DNA of 64,000 bases from assembly GCF_011753055.1 (NCBI RefSeq), contig NZ_VWWJ01000001.1, positions 682,001 through 746,000 of the forward strand, written 5' to 3'. The translations under genes were made by a program, and so were the position numbers. The first letter of the stretch is position 1. Every line of letters begins with the position of its first letter. Shown here in pieces: positions 47,220 to 56,242 of the stretch. Source of the DNA: Burkholderia sp. Ax-1719 (GTDB lineage: Bacteria; Pseudomonadota; Gammaproteobacteria; Burkholderiales; Burkholderiaceae). Below the pieces are notes generated by a model, which did no database searches, had not been told where the DNA came from, and saw only the letters and a program-made list of their open reading frames with translations.

Positions 47220-47853
47220 AACGAGAGAACCGATGCCCCTCGCGGAGCGTGTGGCGGCTGTGAAACTGGAATCGCCTTTTATCGGCGCGACGGATGTGCT
47301 GGGCGCGCACGCCGCGCGGCCATCCAAAGCCTTTGCGATGCGCGAGCTGCCGTTCCGCGATCTGGTGATGGTGCGCGGCGAGCCGGGCGACACCGCATTT
47401 ACAGGCGCTTTCGCGCAGGCCGTGGGCTGCGCCCTGCCGGTGCAGCCGAATACGCGCTCGCTGGGTGCAGACTACGACGCGCTCTGGCTTGGCCCGGATG
47501 AATGGCTGGTGCGTTCGGCGGGGCCTGTGGAAGCGGGTCTGCTCGAAGAAAAACTGACCGCTGCATTGAATGGCAACGAAGGGTCGTGGGCCACGGCAGT
47601 CGACGTCGGCAGCGGTTATACCGTGGTCGAACTGAGCGGCACGCGCGTGCGCGAAGTGCTGTCGCGCGGTTGTCCTCTCGATCTGCATCCGCGTCTGTTC
47701 AAGGAAGGACAGTGTGCGCAGAGCTTCTTTTTCAAGGCGTCGATCGTGCTGATTCCCACCGGTGTCGACCGCTATGAAGTCGTCGTGCGGCGCAGCTTCG
47801 CCGATTACTTCTGCCGCATTCTGCTCGACGCCGCCGCGCCGTTGTTGTCATGA
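47209..47853 (+). CDS. soxG: Sarcosine oxidase, gamma subunit
   Basis: A 214-residue subunit needed for the active heterotetramer. The family pattern LGPDEWLVRS, AVDVGSGYTVVELSG and CPLDLHPRLF is present. The ATG at 47209 (MWNETREPMPLAER) lies inside the soxA end with GGAAGGGG upstream; an earlier in-frame start would overlap soxA by over 60 bases. The stop overlaps the folB-like start by four bases. Confidence 0.93.
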   Translation: MWNETREPMPLAERVAAVKLESPFIGATDVLGAHAARPSKAFAMRELPFRDLVMVRGEPGDTAFTGAFAQAVGCALPVQPNTRSLGADYDALWLGPDEWLVRSAGPVEAGLLEEKLTAALNGNEGSWATAVDVGSGYTVVELSGTRVREVLSRGCPLDLHPRLFKEGQCAQSFFFKASIVLIPTGVDRYEVVVRRSFADYFCRILLDAAAPLLS

Positions 47854-48293
47854 AGATCGTCGATGAAGGGCTGGTGCAGGCGCTTTCTCCGCATGCACCA
47901 CGCGCGCCAGGCGGGCGTGGCTGGAGCGTGTTCGTCGAAGGCCTGAGCGTGCCCGTGCGCGTGGGCATTCACGGCTACGAGCATGAAGCGCCGCAGCCCG
48001 TGGTGATCGACGCGCAACTTGGCTACCGCTGCGAGCCAAACGAGGCGGCGGAGTGGATCGATTACGACCGCTGGTGCACGCGCGTCGCGGATTGGCTCGC
48101 GCATCGGCCGCATACGCGGCTGCTTGAAACGCTGGTTGCCGATCTCGCGGCGTTTTCGTTCCGCGAATGGCCTGCGCTGCACACGCTTTCGCTTGCTGCG
48201 CACAAGCCGAAGATTCGCCCCGGCACCAAACGCGTGGGCGTGGCGCTCGACTGGACGCGCGGGGATTACCTCGTGTGGAGTGGTGCGAAGTAA
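47850..48293 (+). CDS. folB: Dihydroneopterin aldolase (FolB) family protein in the sox operon
   Basis: A 147-residue protein of the FolB/DHNA fold. It has GIHGYEHEAPQPVVIDAQL, where the glutamate matches the substrate-binding Glu, a middle helix with LLETLVADLAAFSF, and AAHKPKIRPGTKRVGVALDW, where the lysine matches the catalytic Lys. A 25-residue extension precedes the core. It overlaps soxG by four bases. In Pseudomonas the corresponding place after soxG is usually taken by fdhA and a formyl-THF deformylase. Here the gene may support the folate pool used by SoxA and GlyA, or process a related pterin. Confidence 0.85.
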   Translation: MKIVDEGLVQALSPHAPRAPGGRGWSVFVEGLSVPVRVGIHGYEHEAPQPVVIDAQLGYRCEPNEAAEWIDYDRWCTRVADWLAHRPHTRLLETLVADLAAFSFREWPALHTLSLAAHKPKIRPGTKRVGVALDWTRGDYLVWSGAK

Positions 48294-48385
48294 GGATTCA
48301 AGGATTCACATCAGGAAGCATCTGCAAAAACAGGGAGAAATAGGGAGAAGCAGCAGCAAGACCCATCACAAAGGAGACAGCAACG

Positions 48386-49582
48386 ATGAGCAGCAATCGA
48401 GGCGTGGTGTATCTGGGAGCGGGCAAAGTCGAAGTGCAGAATATCGACTACCCGAAAATGGTCGATCCGTCCGGGCGTTCGATCGGCCATGGCGTGGTGC
48501 TCAAGGTGGTTAGCACGAATATCTGCGGCTCGGATCAGCATATGGTCCGTGGTCGCACGACTGCGCCCGTGGGTCTCGTGCTCGGTCACGAGATCACGGG
48601 CGAAGTGGTGGAAGTGGGCCGCGACGTGGAGACGCTCAAGATCGGCGATCTGGTGTCGGTGCCGTTCAACGTGGCGTGCGGCCGCTGCGCGATGTGCCGT
48701 GAGCAGCACACGGGCGTGTGCCTCAACGTGAATCCTTCGCGCGCGGGCGGCGCGTACGGCTATGTCGATATGGGCGGCTGGATCGGCGGGCAGGCAGAAT
48801 ATGTGCTCGTGCCTTACGCCGATTTCAACCTGCTGAAATTCCCCGATCGCGATCAGGCGATGTCGAAGATCCGCGATCTCACCTGCCTTTCGGACATTCT
48901 GCCGACGGGCTATCACGGCGCGGTCACGGCCGGCGTGAAGCCCGGTTCGACCGTTTATATCGCGGGCGCGGGGCCGGTGGGCATGGCGGCCGCGGCCTCC
49001 GCGCGTCTGCTGGGCGCGGCCTGCACGATCGTCGGCGATATGAATGCGGAGCGACTAGCGCACGCCAAGGCGATGGGCTTCGAAGTCGTCGATCTTTCGA
49101 AAGACGCCTCGCTCGGCGAGCAGATCGAGCAGATTCTGGGCAAGCCGGAAATCGATTGTGCGGTGGATTGCGTGGGTTTCGAGGCGCATGGTCATGGCGC
49201 TTCAGGCCACTCTGAAGAAGCGCCGGCCACCGTGCTCAATTCGCTGATGGAAATCACGCGGCCTGCGGGCATGATCGGCATTCCGGGGCTTTATGTCACC
49301 GACGATCCGGGCGCCACCGACGTCGCCGCAAAGCACGGTAGCCTGAGCATCCGCTTTGGCCTGGGTTGGGCGAAATCGCATACGTTCCATACCGGCCAGA
49401 CGCCCGTGCTCAAGTACAACCGCAATCTGATGCAGGCGATTCTGTTCGACCGTTTGCCCATTGCGAAGATCGTCAATGTGACGGTGATTTCGCTGGAGGA
49501 AGCGCCGGAGGGCTATAAGAAGTTCGACGGCGGTGCGCCACGCAAATTCGTGATCGACCCGCATCGGATGCTGGCCGCCTAA
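48386..49582 (+). CDS. fdhA: Glutathione-independent, zinc-dependent formaldehyde dehydrogenase
   Basis: FdhA oxidises formaldehyde with NAD+ and without glutathione, removing C1 by-products of methyl-group oxidation. The 398-residue medium-chain dehydrogenase shows the catalytic zinc Cys in STNICGSDQHMVRGRT, the structural-zinc cysteines in CGRCAMCREQHTGVC, the NAD loop VYIAGAGPVGMAAAASARLLG and the C-terminal insertion typical of this group. AAAGGAGA precedes the ATG. It follows folB by 92 bases on the same strand, and a strong terminator ends the transcript. Confidence 0.96.
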   Translation: MSSNRGVVYLGAGKVEVQNIDYPKMVDPSGRSIGHGVVLKVVSTNICGSDQHMVRGRTTAPVGLVLGHEITGEVVEVGRDVETLKIGDLVSVPFNVACGRCAMCREQHTGVCLNVNPSRAGGAYGYVDMGGWIGGQAEYVLVPYADFNLLKFPDRDQAMSKIRDLTCLSDILPTGYHGAVTAGVKPGSTVYIAGAGPVGMAAAASARLLGAACTIVGDMNAERLAHAKAMGFEVVDLSKDASLGEQIEQILGKPEIDCAVDCVGFEAHGHGASGHSEEAPATVLNSLMEITRPAGMIGIPGLYVTDDPGATDVAAKHGSLSIRFGLGWAKSHTFHTGQTPVLKYNRNLMQAILFDRLPIAKIVNVTVISLEEAPEGYKKFDGGAPRKFVIDPHRMLAA

Positions 49583-49610
49583 GGGTTATTTCGCCTTAAT
49601 TTGCGTGAAT

Positions 49611-49644
49611 AAAAAAGGCAGCCCGGAGTTTTGGGCTGCCTTTC
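49611..49644. terminator. Bidirectional terminator between fdhA and gbdR
   Basis: AAAGGCAGCCC and GGGCTGCCTTT pair exactly over an eight-base loop, with an A-run before and T-run after. The convergent fdhA and gbdR genes both end nearby. Confidence 0.85.
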
Positions 49645-49681
49645 GGTGTTTCTAAAAAGGTGTTTCTATTTTTTGTGGCTC

Positions 49682-50704
49682 TCAGGCGTGCACGGGCAAA
49701 GCCGGTAAATGCCGCAGCGGCGCATCCACGCCCGCCATTGGCGCGACGCGCTTGCGCCGTTCGCCTGTGGGCGCAATGCCGAAAGCATCGCGATAACTCT
49801 TGCTGAAATGGCAGGCCGACTGGAAGCCGCACGCCATGGTGATCTGCATGATCGACATATCGGTTTGCAGCAGCAGTTCGCGCGCGCGGCGCAAACGCAG
49901 CGTGAGGTAATAGTGCGTGGGCGTCATGCCCAGGTGCTCATGGAAAAGCCGCTGCAATTGCCGTTGCGACATATTCGCAAGACGCGCCAGCTCCTCGCGC
50001 GAAAGCGGCTCTTCGATATTACTCTCCATGAGCGAAATGACTTCGAAAAGCGACTTGTTGGCCGAACCCAGCCGCGCGACCAACGGCATGCGCTGCTGCG
50101 CGCTGGTATCGCGGATATGCTCGACCACGAATTGCTCGGCGATCTGTGTGACGCGCGCCGTGCCCACACGCGGCGTGATGAGGTGCAGCATCATGTCGAG
50201 CGGCGCGACGCCACCCGTGCAGGTCACGCGATCGCGGTCGATCACAAACAGCTCTTTGAGAAAGCGCGTGGAAGGAAATTCTTCCTTCAGCGCCGACATA
50301 TTTTCCCAATGGATCGCGCAGGCATAGCCCGCCAATAGGCCCGATTTCGCCAGCGCATACGTGCCGGTACACAGACTCCCCAACGCCACGCCCATGCGCG
50401 CGAAACGGCGCAGCGTATTCAGATGCGCCGCGCTGGTGACGTGCTGCACGTCGATACCGCCGCATACGAACACGATATCGGGTTGTCCGGCACATTCCGC
50501 CGGGCCTGTGTCGAAACCGATGCCGCTGCTGGAAGTAACGGTGCCGCCGTCGGGGCTGATGATGGACCAGCGATAGAGCGGTTGCCCGCTCAGGTAATTA
50601 GCCATGCGAAGCACTTCGATCGCGTTGGTGAAGGCGATCATCGTGAAGTTCGGCAGCGGCATGAACGCGAAATGCGCTAGCGACGCGGTGCGCTCGGGTG
50701 ACAT
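49682..50704 (-). CDS. gbdR: GbdR-type activator of glycine betaine catabolism
   Basis: A 340-residue AraC-family regulator with a GATase1-like N-terminal sensor (FAFMPLPNFTMIAFTNAIEV through GVALGSLCTGTYALAKSGLL) and a C-terminal pair of AraC helix-turn-helices (residues about 225-320, LARLANMSQRQLQRLFHEHL and CGFQSACHFSKSYRDAFGIAP). In Pseudomonas, GbdR binds glycine betaine or dimethylglycine and switches on gbc, dgc, sox, sda and cbc genes. All of those are present around it here. The start at 50704 follows AAAGGAA. It is divergent from glyA, with a 509-base control region. Confidence 0.92.
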   Translation of the reverse strand: MSPERTASLAHFAFMPLPNFTMIAFTNAIEVLRMANYLSGQPLYRWSIISPDGGTVTSSSGIGFDTGPAECAGQPDIVFVCGGIDVQHVTSAAHLNTLRRFARMGVALGSLCTGTYALAKSGLLAGYACAIHWENMSALKEEFPSTRFLKELFVIDRDRVTCTGGVAPLDMMLHLITPRVGTARVTQIAEQFVVEHIRDTSAQQRMPLVARLGSANKSLFEVISLMESNIEEPLSREELARLANMSQRQLQRLFHEHLGMTPTHYYLTLRLRRARELLLQTDMSIMQITMACGFQSACHFSKSYRDAFGIAPTGERRKRVAPMAGVDAPLRHLPALPVHA

Positions 50705-51213
50705 GGGGAACCATTCCTTTTATTCGATGGCGGCGCTCGGGGCGCGACCAGGCTACGGCATTCTGGAGTCGGGCGCTATGGCTGTGCCATGCGGCAAAAC
50801 CCTGATGCGCCTGACTCCTTACAACGAGCTTCGAATCTGCTGCTGATCTTGTACTGGTCTGCTTTGGTTCTTTTCCCCAGAGGAAACGGGCGTGCTATTC
50901 GCGGCGCATCAAGCGCGTGGCTCAGCAGCCTTAACGGCGACTCGACGTATCGGGGAATGGCCGTTTTGAGTGTACGAGAAATTTATTCGGATCAGAAAGA
51001 ATTTGAAGCCATGCGGGTAGGGGCGTCCGGGAGGGGGGCGATTCAACACGACTTGTGAAAAACGGACGCCGATGGCGGAAAAGGAAAAGAACGCGTCTGA
51101 AATCGGATATCGATCAAAAAGCCGAACGACAAGAATAGAGCCGTCGGTAGCCACTCAGGCGCAAAGCCCGCCGAAGCAAGGCTGCCACCCCCATCTCTCG
51201 TCATGGATGCCCT
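50705..51213. promoter_or_regulatory. Divergent gbdR-glyA control region
   Basis: No gene is seen in these 509 bases. GGCGTCCG at 51022 and CGGACGCC at 51063 form an 8-bp inverted pair 33 bases apart, about 145 bases before glyA. It could be an activator site or a long-range stem. The AT-richer stretch at 50970-51005 could hold a promoter. Neither is proven. Confidence 0.45.
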
Positions 51214-52488
51214 ATGTCGAACTCGCAAGCTTTCTTCTCGCAACCGCTCGCTCAGCGCGATGCCGCGGTGCGCAACAGCCTCCTCAAAGAACTGGAGCGG
51301 CAGCAGTCGCAGGTGGAAATGATCGCCTCGGAAAACATCGTCTCGCGTGCCGTGCTGGAAGCGCAGGGTTCGGTGTTGACCAATAAGTATGCGGAAGGCT
51401 ATCCCGGCAAGCGCTATTACGGCGGCTGCGAATTCGCCGACGAAATTGAAACGCTGGCGATCGAACGACTCAAGCAGCTTTTTGGTGCAGGCTTCGCCAA
51501 TGTGCAGCCCCATTCCGGCGCTCAGGCCAACGGCGCGGTCATGCTGGCGCTCGCCAAACCCGGCGACACGGTGCTGGGCATGTCGCTGGATGCGGGCGGT
51601 CACCTTACGCACGGCGCGAAGCCGGCGTTGTCGGGCAAGTGGTTCAACGCGGTGCAGTACGGCGTGAATCGCGACACGATGCGCATCGATTACGACCAGG
51701 TCGAAGAACTGGCGCAGCAGCACAAGCCGAGTTTGCTGATCGCGGGCTTTTCCGCTTACCCGCGCGAACTGGACTTCGCACGTTTTCGCGCCATCGCCGA
51801 TAGCGTGGGCGCAAAGCTGATGGTGGATATGGCGCATATCGCCGGGATCATCGCGGCGGGTCGCCACGCCAACCCGGTCGAGCATGCGCACGTGGTGACC
51901 TCGACTACGCACAAGACGCTGCGCGGCCCGCGCGGCGGCGTAGTACTGACCAACGACGAAGACATCGCGAAGAAGATCAATTCGGCGGTTTTCCCTGGCC
52001 TGCAAGGCGGCCCGCTGATGCACGTGATTGCGGGCAAGGCGGTCGCCTTCGGCGAAGCGCTCGACGCAAGTTTCAAAACCTATATCGACAACGTGCTGGC
52101 CAATGCACAAGCGTTGGGCGAAGTGCTCAAGGACGGCGGGGTCGATCTCGTCACGGGCGGCACCGACAACCATCTGCTGCTGGTCGATCTGCGCCCCAAG
52201 GGTCTCAAGGGCACCCAGGTCGAGCAGGCGCTCGAACGCGCCGGCATTACCTGCAACAAGAACGGCATTCCCTTCGATACGGAAAAGCCCACTGTGACTT
52301 CCGGCATTCGGCTGGGCACGCCCGCAGGGACGACCCGCGGCTTCGGCGTGGCGGAATTTCGCCAGATCGGCGCGTTGATCCTGCAGGTTTTCGATGCTCT
52401 GCGCGCGCATCCGGAAGGCGACGCCGCTACCGAACAACGCGTGCGCCGCGAAATCTTCGCGCTGTGCGAACGCTTTCCCATCTATTGA
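51214..52488 (+). CDS. glyA: Serine hydroxymethyltransferase of the betaine cluster
   Basis: GlyA combines glycine with 5,10-methylene-THF to give serine and THF. Both substrates are the products of the SoxBDAG reaction. The 424-residue PLP enzyme shows [42 protein letters not shown] and the PLP lysine in [17 protein letters not shown] at 51214 gives the family N-terminus; the ribosome site is weak. It lies at the head of a plus-strand run with the dipeptidase-like gene 21 bases later. Burkholderia genomes usually have a second housekeeping glyA, so this is probably the catabolic copy. Confidence 0.95.
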   Translation: MSNSQAFFSQPLAQRDAAVRNSLLKELERQQSQVEMIASENIVSRAVLEAQGSVLTNKYAEGYPGKRYYGGCEFADEIETLAIERLKQLFGAGFANVQPHSGAQANGAVMLALAKPGDTVLGMSLDAGGHLTHGAKPALSGKWFNAVQYGVNRDTMRIDYDQVEELAQQHKPSLLIAGFSAYPRELDFARFRAIADSVGAKLMVDMAHIAGIIAAGRHANPVEHAHVVTSTTHKTLRGPRGGVVLTNDEDIAKKINSAVFPGLQGGPLMHVIAGKAVAFGEALDASFKTYIDNVLANAQALGEVLKDGGVDLVTGGTDNHLLLVDLRPKGLKGTQVEQALERAGITCNKNGIPFDTEKPTVTSGIRLGTPAGTTRGFGVAEFRQIGALILQVFDALRAHPEGDAATEQRVRREIFALCERFPIY

Positions 52489-52509
52489 AACCCACGGAGC
52501 ACCATCACG

Positions 52510-53481
52510 ATGAGCACCCTGCACGACAACAGCATCATCATCGACGGCCTGAACATTTCGAAGTTCGAGCGCTCCGTGTTCGAGGACATGCGCAAGGGCG
52601 GCGTCACCGCCGTCAATTGCACGGTTTCGGTCTGGGAAGATTTCCAGAAGACGGTCGATAACATCGCGGAAATGAAGCAGCAGATCCGCGAATACAGCGA
52701 GATTCTCACGCTCGTGCGCACCACCGACGACATTGTGCGCGCCAAGAAGGAAAACAAAACGGGGATTATTTTCGGCTTCCAGAATTCGTATGCGTTCGAG
52801 GACAACCTTGGCTATATCGAGGTGTTCAAGGAACTGGGCGTGAATGTAGTGCAGCTTTGCTACAACACGCAGAATCTGGTGGGCACCGGTTGTTATGAGG
52901 CCGATGGCGGGCTGTCCGGCTATGGGCGCGAAGTCATTCAGGAAATGAACCGCGTGGGCATCATGGTGGATCTCTCGCATGTGGGCGGCAAGACTTCGTC
53001 CGATGCGATTGCGGTATCGAAGAAGCCGGTGACGTATTCGCACTGCTGCCCGTCGGGTTTGAAGGAGCATCCGCGCAACAAGAGCGACGAGCAGTTGAAG
53101 GAAATTGCCGATGCGAACGGTTTCGTGGGCGTGACGATGTTCGCGCCGTTCCTCAAGCGTGGCCCGGACGCCACCGTCGAGGATTATCTGGAAGCGATCG
53201 AATATGTGGTCGATCTGATCGGCGAGGATCGCGTGGGGATCGGCACGGACTTCACCCAGGGCTATACCACGGAGTTCTTCGACTGGATCACGCACGACAA
53301 AGGCCGTTATCGCCGTCTGACGAATTTCGGCAAGGTGGTGAATCCGGAAGGCATTCGCACTATCGGCGAGTTTCCGAATCTGACTGCCGCGATGGAGCGC
53401 GCGGGCTGGAGCGAAACGCGCATCAAGAAGGTGATGGGCGAGAACTGGCTGCGCGTGTTCGGCGAAGTCTGGAACGGTTGA
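52510..53481 (+). CDS. M19 dipeptidase-fold protein of the gbc/dgc cluster, metal site altered
   Basis: A 323-residue TIM-barrel protein similar to membrane (renal-type) dipeptidases and to PA5396 of Pseudomonas, whose role in betaine catabolism is unknown. Seen motifs are GVNVVQLCYNTQNLVGTGCYE, VDLSHVG, SHCCPSGLKEHPRNKSDEQL and GIGTDFTQGY. The N-terminal H-x-D metal pair of M19 enzymes (DGHND-like) is replaced by DGLNISKF, and the bridging Glu position reads FGFQNSYAF. Only the later His/His/Asp positions are kept, so classical dipeptidase activity is doubtful. GGAGC precedes the ATG. Confidence 0.88.
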   Translation: MSTLHDNSIIIDGLNISKFERSVFEDMRKGGVTAVNCTVSVWEDFQKTVDNIAEMKQQIREYSEILTLVRTTDDIVRAKKENKTGIIFGFQNSYAFEDNLGYIEVFKELGVNVVQLCYNTQNLVGTGCYEADGGLSGYGREVIQEMNRVGIMVDLSHVGGKTSSDAIAVSKKPVTYSHCCPSGLKEHPRNKSDEQLKEIADANGFVGVTMFAPFLKRGPDATVEDYLEAIEYVVDLIGEDRVGIGTDFTQGYTTEFFDWITHDKGRYRRLTNFGKVVNPEGIRTIGEFPNLTAAMERAGWSETRIKKVMGENWLRVFGEVWNG

Positions 53482-53529
53482 AGCGCATTGCATTTTCGCC
53501 CTTAAAAACCCCACGATCAGGAAAAAACG

Positions 53530-54072
53530 ATGCAACCGCAACTGCCCATCGACGTGAACCCGGAAACCGGCGTCTGGACCACCGACGCGCTGCCGATGCT
53601 TTACGTGCCGCGCCACTTCTTCACCAACAACCACACTGCCGTGGAAGAAGCGCTGGGCCGCGACGCCTACGCGGAGATTCTCTACAAGGCCGGCTATAAA
53701 TCCGCGTACCACTGGTGCGCGAAAGAAGCCGAAAAACACGGCATCGAAGGCATGGCTGTATTCGAGCACTATCTGAAGCGTCTGTCGCAACGCGGCTGGG
53801 GTCTCTTCACGATCGTCGAAGCCGATCCGGCCAGCGCCCGCGCGCGTATCGAACTGCACAACTCGTCTTTCGTGCTCGCCCAACCGGACAAGCACGGCAC
53901 GGACGAAAAACTCTGCTACATGTTCGCGGGCTGGTTCGCGGGCGCGATGGACTGGGTCAACGACACTACGCCCGACGGCAAGAAAGCGCCGCGCGCCCAA
54001 TCGCGCGAAGTGCGCTGCGCCGCCGAAGGCCACGCACATTGCGTGTTCGAGGTATCGCCGCTCACGCACTGA
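53530..54072 (+). CDS. DUF5943 (V4R-like) protein of the dimethylglycine cluster
   Basis: A 180-residue soluble protein corresponding to PA5397, which always lies between the dipeptidase-like gene and dgcA in this type of cluster. The C-terminal half resembles a V4R small-molecule-binding domain, with GWFAGAMDWV and RCAAEGHAHCVFEV, where Cys/His residues could bind a metal. No enzyme motif is seen. It starts 48 bases after the previous gene, with AGGAAAAAACG before the ATG. The role is unknown; linkage suggests a part in dimethylglycine demethylation. Confidence 0.88.
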   Translation: MQPQLPIDVNPETGVWTTDALPMLYVPRHFFTNNHTAVEEALGRDAYAEILYKAGYKSAYHWCAKEAEKHGIEGMAVFEHYLKRLSQRGWGLFTIVEADPASARARIELHNSSFVLAQPDKHGTDEKLCYMFAGWFAGAMDWVNDTTPDGKKAPRAQSREVRCAAEGHAHCVFEVSPLTH

Positions 54073-54175
54073 GGCGCCACGTAGAACCTGAGAATGACGC
54101 GGCATCGATATCAATCAGGATGCCGAACAAAACAGTCAGACCGCAATACACCCTGAACGCCTGAGGTCGTCCGCG

Positions 54176-56239
54176 ATGCGTTATCCCAATCTCTTCAAGC
54201 CTCTCACGCTCAACCAGCTTACGCTGCGCAACCGCATCGTCAGCACCGCCCATGCCGAGGTCTACGCGGAACCGGGCGGCCTGCCGGGCGACCGCTATAT
54301 CCGCTATTACGAGGAAAAGGCCAAGGGCGGCGTGGGTCTGGCCGTCTGCGGTGGTTCCAGCCCCGTGTCGGTGGACAGCCCGCAAGGCTGGTGGAAATCG
54401 GTGAATCTTTCGACCGATCGCATCATCGATCCGCTCGCGCGCCTGGCGGAAGCCATGCATCGCCATGGCGCGAAGATCATGATTCAGGCCACCCACATGG
54501 GCCGCCGTTCGGCGTTTCATGGCGAACACTGGCCGCATCTGATGTCGCCTTCGGGTATCCGCGAACCGGTGCATCGCGGCAACGCCAAGATCATCGAAGT
54601 CGAAGAAATCCGCCGCATTATCGGCGACTTCGCCACCGCCGCGAAGCGCGTGCAGGACGCGGGGATGGACGGGATCGAGATTTCTGCGGCGCACCAGCAT
54701 TTGATCGACCAGTTCTGGAGTCCGCGCACCAACTTCCGCACCGACGAATGGGGCGGCTCGCTGGAAAACCGTCTGCGCTTTGGCGTCGAAGTTTTGCAGG
54801 CCGTGCGCGAAGCGGTCGGCAAGGACTTCTGCGTGGGCCTGCGCATGTGCGGCGACGAGTTCCATGAAGATGGTCTCGACCACGAGCAATTGAAGGAAAT
54901 CGCCCAGGCGATGGCGGAAACCGGCCTGATCGATTACCTGGGCGTGATCGGTTCGGGTGCGGATACGCACAACACGCTCGCCAACTGCATGCCGCCGATG
55001 GCGCTGCCGCCCGAGCCGTTCGTGCATCTGGCTGCAGGCATCAAGTCGGTGGTCAAGCTGCCGGTCATGCACGCGCAAAGCATTCGCGACGCAGGCCAGG
55101 CCGAACGCCTGCTGGCCAGCGGCATGGTCGATCTGGTCGGCATGACACGCGCGCAGATTGCCGATCCGCATATGGTCATCAAGATCCGCGATGGCCGCGA
55201 AGACGAAATCAAGCAGTGTGTAGGCGCGAATTACTGCATCGACCGCCAGTACAACGGCCTTGACGTGCTTTGCGTGCAGAATGCCGCGACGTCGCGTGAA
55301 GCCACCATGCCGCACGTGATTGCGCGCACGAAGGGGCCGAAGCGCAAGGTCGTGGTGGTGGGCGCGGGTCCGGCCGGGCTGGAAGCGGCGCGCGTGGCGC
55401 GTCTGCGTGGTCATGACGTGGTGCTGTTCGAAAAGGGCGACGCCGTGGGCGGCCAGATCCTGCTGGCCGCGAAAGCACCGCAGCGCGAGCAGATGGCCGG
55501 CATCGTGCGCTGGTTCGATATGGAAACGAAGCGTCTGGGCGTGGATCGCCGCATGGGCGTAGAGGCCGACGAGGCCACCATCTTCGCGGAGCATCCCGAT
55601 ATCGTTGTGCTAGCAACGGGCGGTTCGAGCTTCACGCAGCAGGTGCCGGCGTGGGGCGTCGAACAAGGGCTGGCCGTGAGTTCGTGGGACATCCTCTCGG
55701 GCCGCGTGGAGCCGAAGCAGAACGTGCTGATCTATGACGGCGTGAGCACGCATGCAGGCGCGGGCGTGGCCGATTTCATCTCCAGCCGCGGCTCGAACGT
55801 GGAAATCGTCACGCCCGACGTGAAAGTGGCCGACGACGTGGGCGGCACCACTTTCCCGATCTTCTATCGCCGCCTCTATGCGCAGGGCGTGATTCATACG
55901 CCGAACTACTGGCTCGACCGCGTCTACGAGGAAAACGGCAAGAAGATCGCCGTGCTGCGCAACGAGTACACCGAGGAGCAGGAAGAGCGGGCCGTCGATC
56001 AGGTGGTGATTGAAAACGGCAGCACGCCCAACGACTTACTCTACTGGAAGCTCAAGCCTGAGTCGCTCAATCGCGGCCAGGTAGATGTGCACAAGCTCTT
56101 TGCGGCGGAACCGCAGCCGTGTCTTTCCGAAGAGCTGGGCAACGGCCGCTTCCTGCTGTTCCGCGTGGGCGACTGCATCTCGCTGCACAACATCCACGGC
56201 GCAATCTACGACGCGCTGCGTCTCGTCAAGGACTTCTGA
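54176..56239 (+). CDS. dgcA: Dimethylglycine demethylation protein DgcA (NADH:flavin oxidoreductase family)
   Basis: DgcA with DgcB demethylates dimethylglycine to sarcosine. The 687-residue protein resembles trimethylamine dehydrogenase. It has an FMN-binding TIM barrel (residues about 5-340, ATHMGRRSAFHGE, GIEISAAHQHLIDQFWSPRT), a short iron-sulfur region, and a C-terminal FAD/NAD-like fold (VVVVGAGPAGLEAARVARLR). The cluster region reads Cys348-x5-Cys354-x11-Cys366, with Ala351 where trimethylamine dehydrogenase has its second cysteine. A ribosome site is not obvious before the ATG at 54176. dgcB follows three bases after its stop. Confidence 0.93.
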   Translation: MRYPNLFKPLTLNQLTLRNRIVSTAHAEVYAEPGGLPGDRYIRYYEEKAKGGVGLAVCGGSSPVSVDSPQGWWKSVNLSTDRIIDPLARLAEAMHRHGAKIMIQATHMGRRSAFHGEHWPHLMSPSGIREPVHRGNAKIIEVEEIRRIIGDFATAAKRVQDAGMDGIEISAAHQHLIDQFWSPRTNFRTDEWGGSLENRLRFGVEVLQAVREAVGKDFCVGLRMCGDEFHEDGLDHEQLKEIAQAMAETGLIDYLGVIGSGADTHNTLANCMPPMALPPEPFVHLAAGIKSVVKLPVMHAQSIRDAGQAERLLASGMVDLVGMTRAQIADPHMVIKIRDGREDEIKQCVGANYCIDRQYNGLDVLCVQNAATSREATMPHVIARTKGPKRKVVVVGAGPAGLEAARVARLRGHDVVLFEKGDAVGGQILLAAKAPQREQMAGIVRWFDMETKRLGVDRRMGVEADEATIFAEHPDIVVLATGGSSFTQQVPAWGVEQGLAVSSWDILSGRVEPKQNVLIYDGVSTHAGAGVADFISSRGSNVEIVTPDVKVADDVGGTTFPIFYRRLYAQGVIHTPNYWLDRVYEENGKKIAVLRNEYTEEQEERAVDQVVIENGSTPNDLLYWKLKPESLNRGQVDVHKLFAAEPQPCLSEELGNGRFLLFRVGDCISLHNIHGAIYDALRLVKDF

Positions 56240-56242
56240 GCC

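Noticed and set aside
51043..54114. A 1023-codon open frame on the minus strand opposite glyA, the dipeptidase-like gene and the DUF5943 gene
   Set aside because: It is antisense to three well-supported genes, is rich in Arg/His/Ala as expected for the complement of GC-rich codons, and resembles no family.
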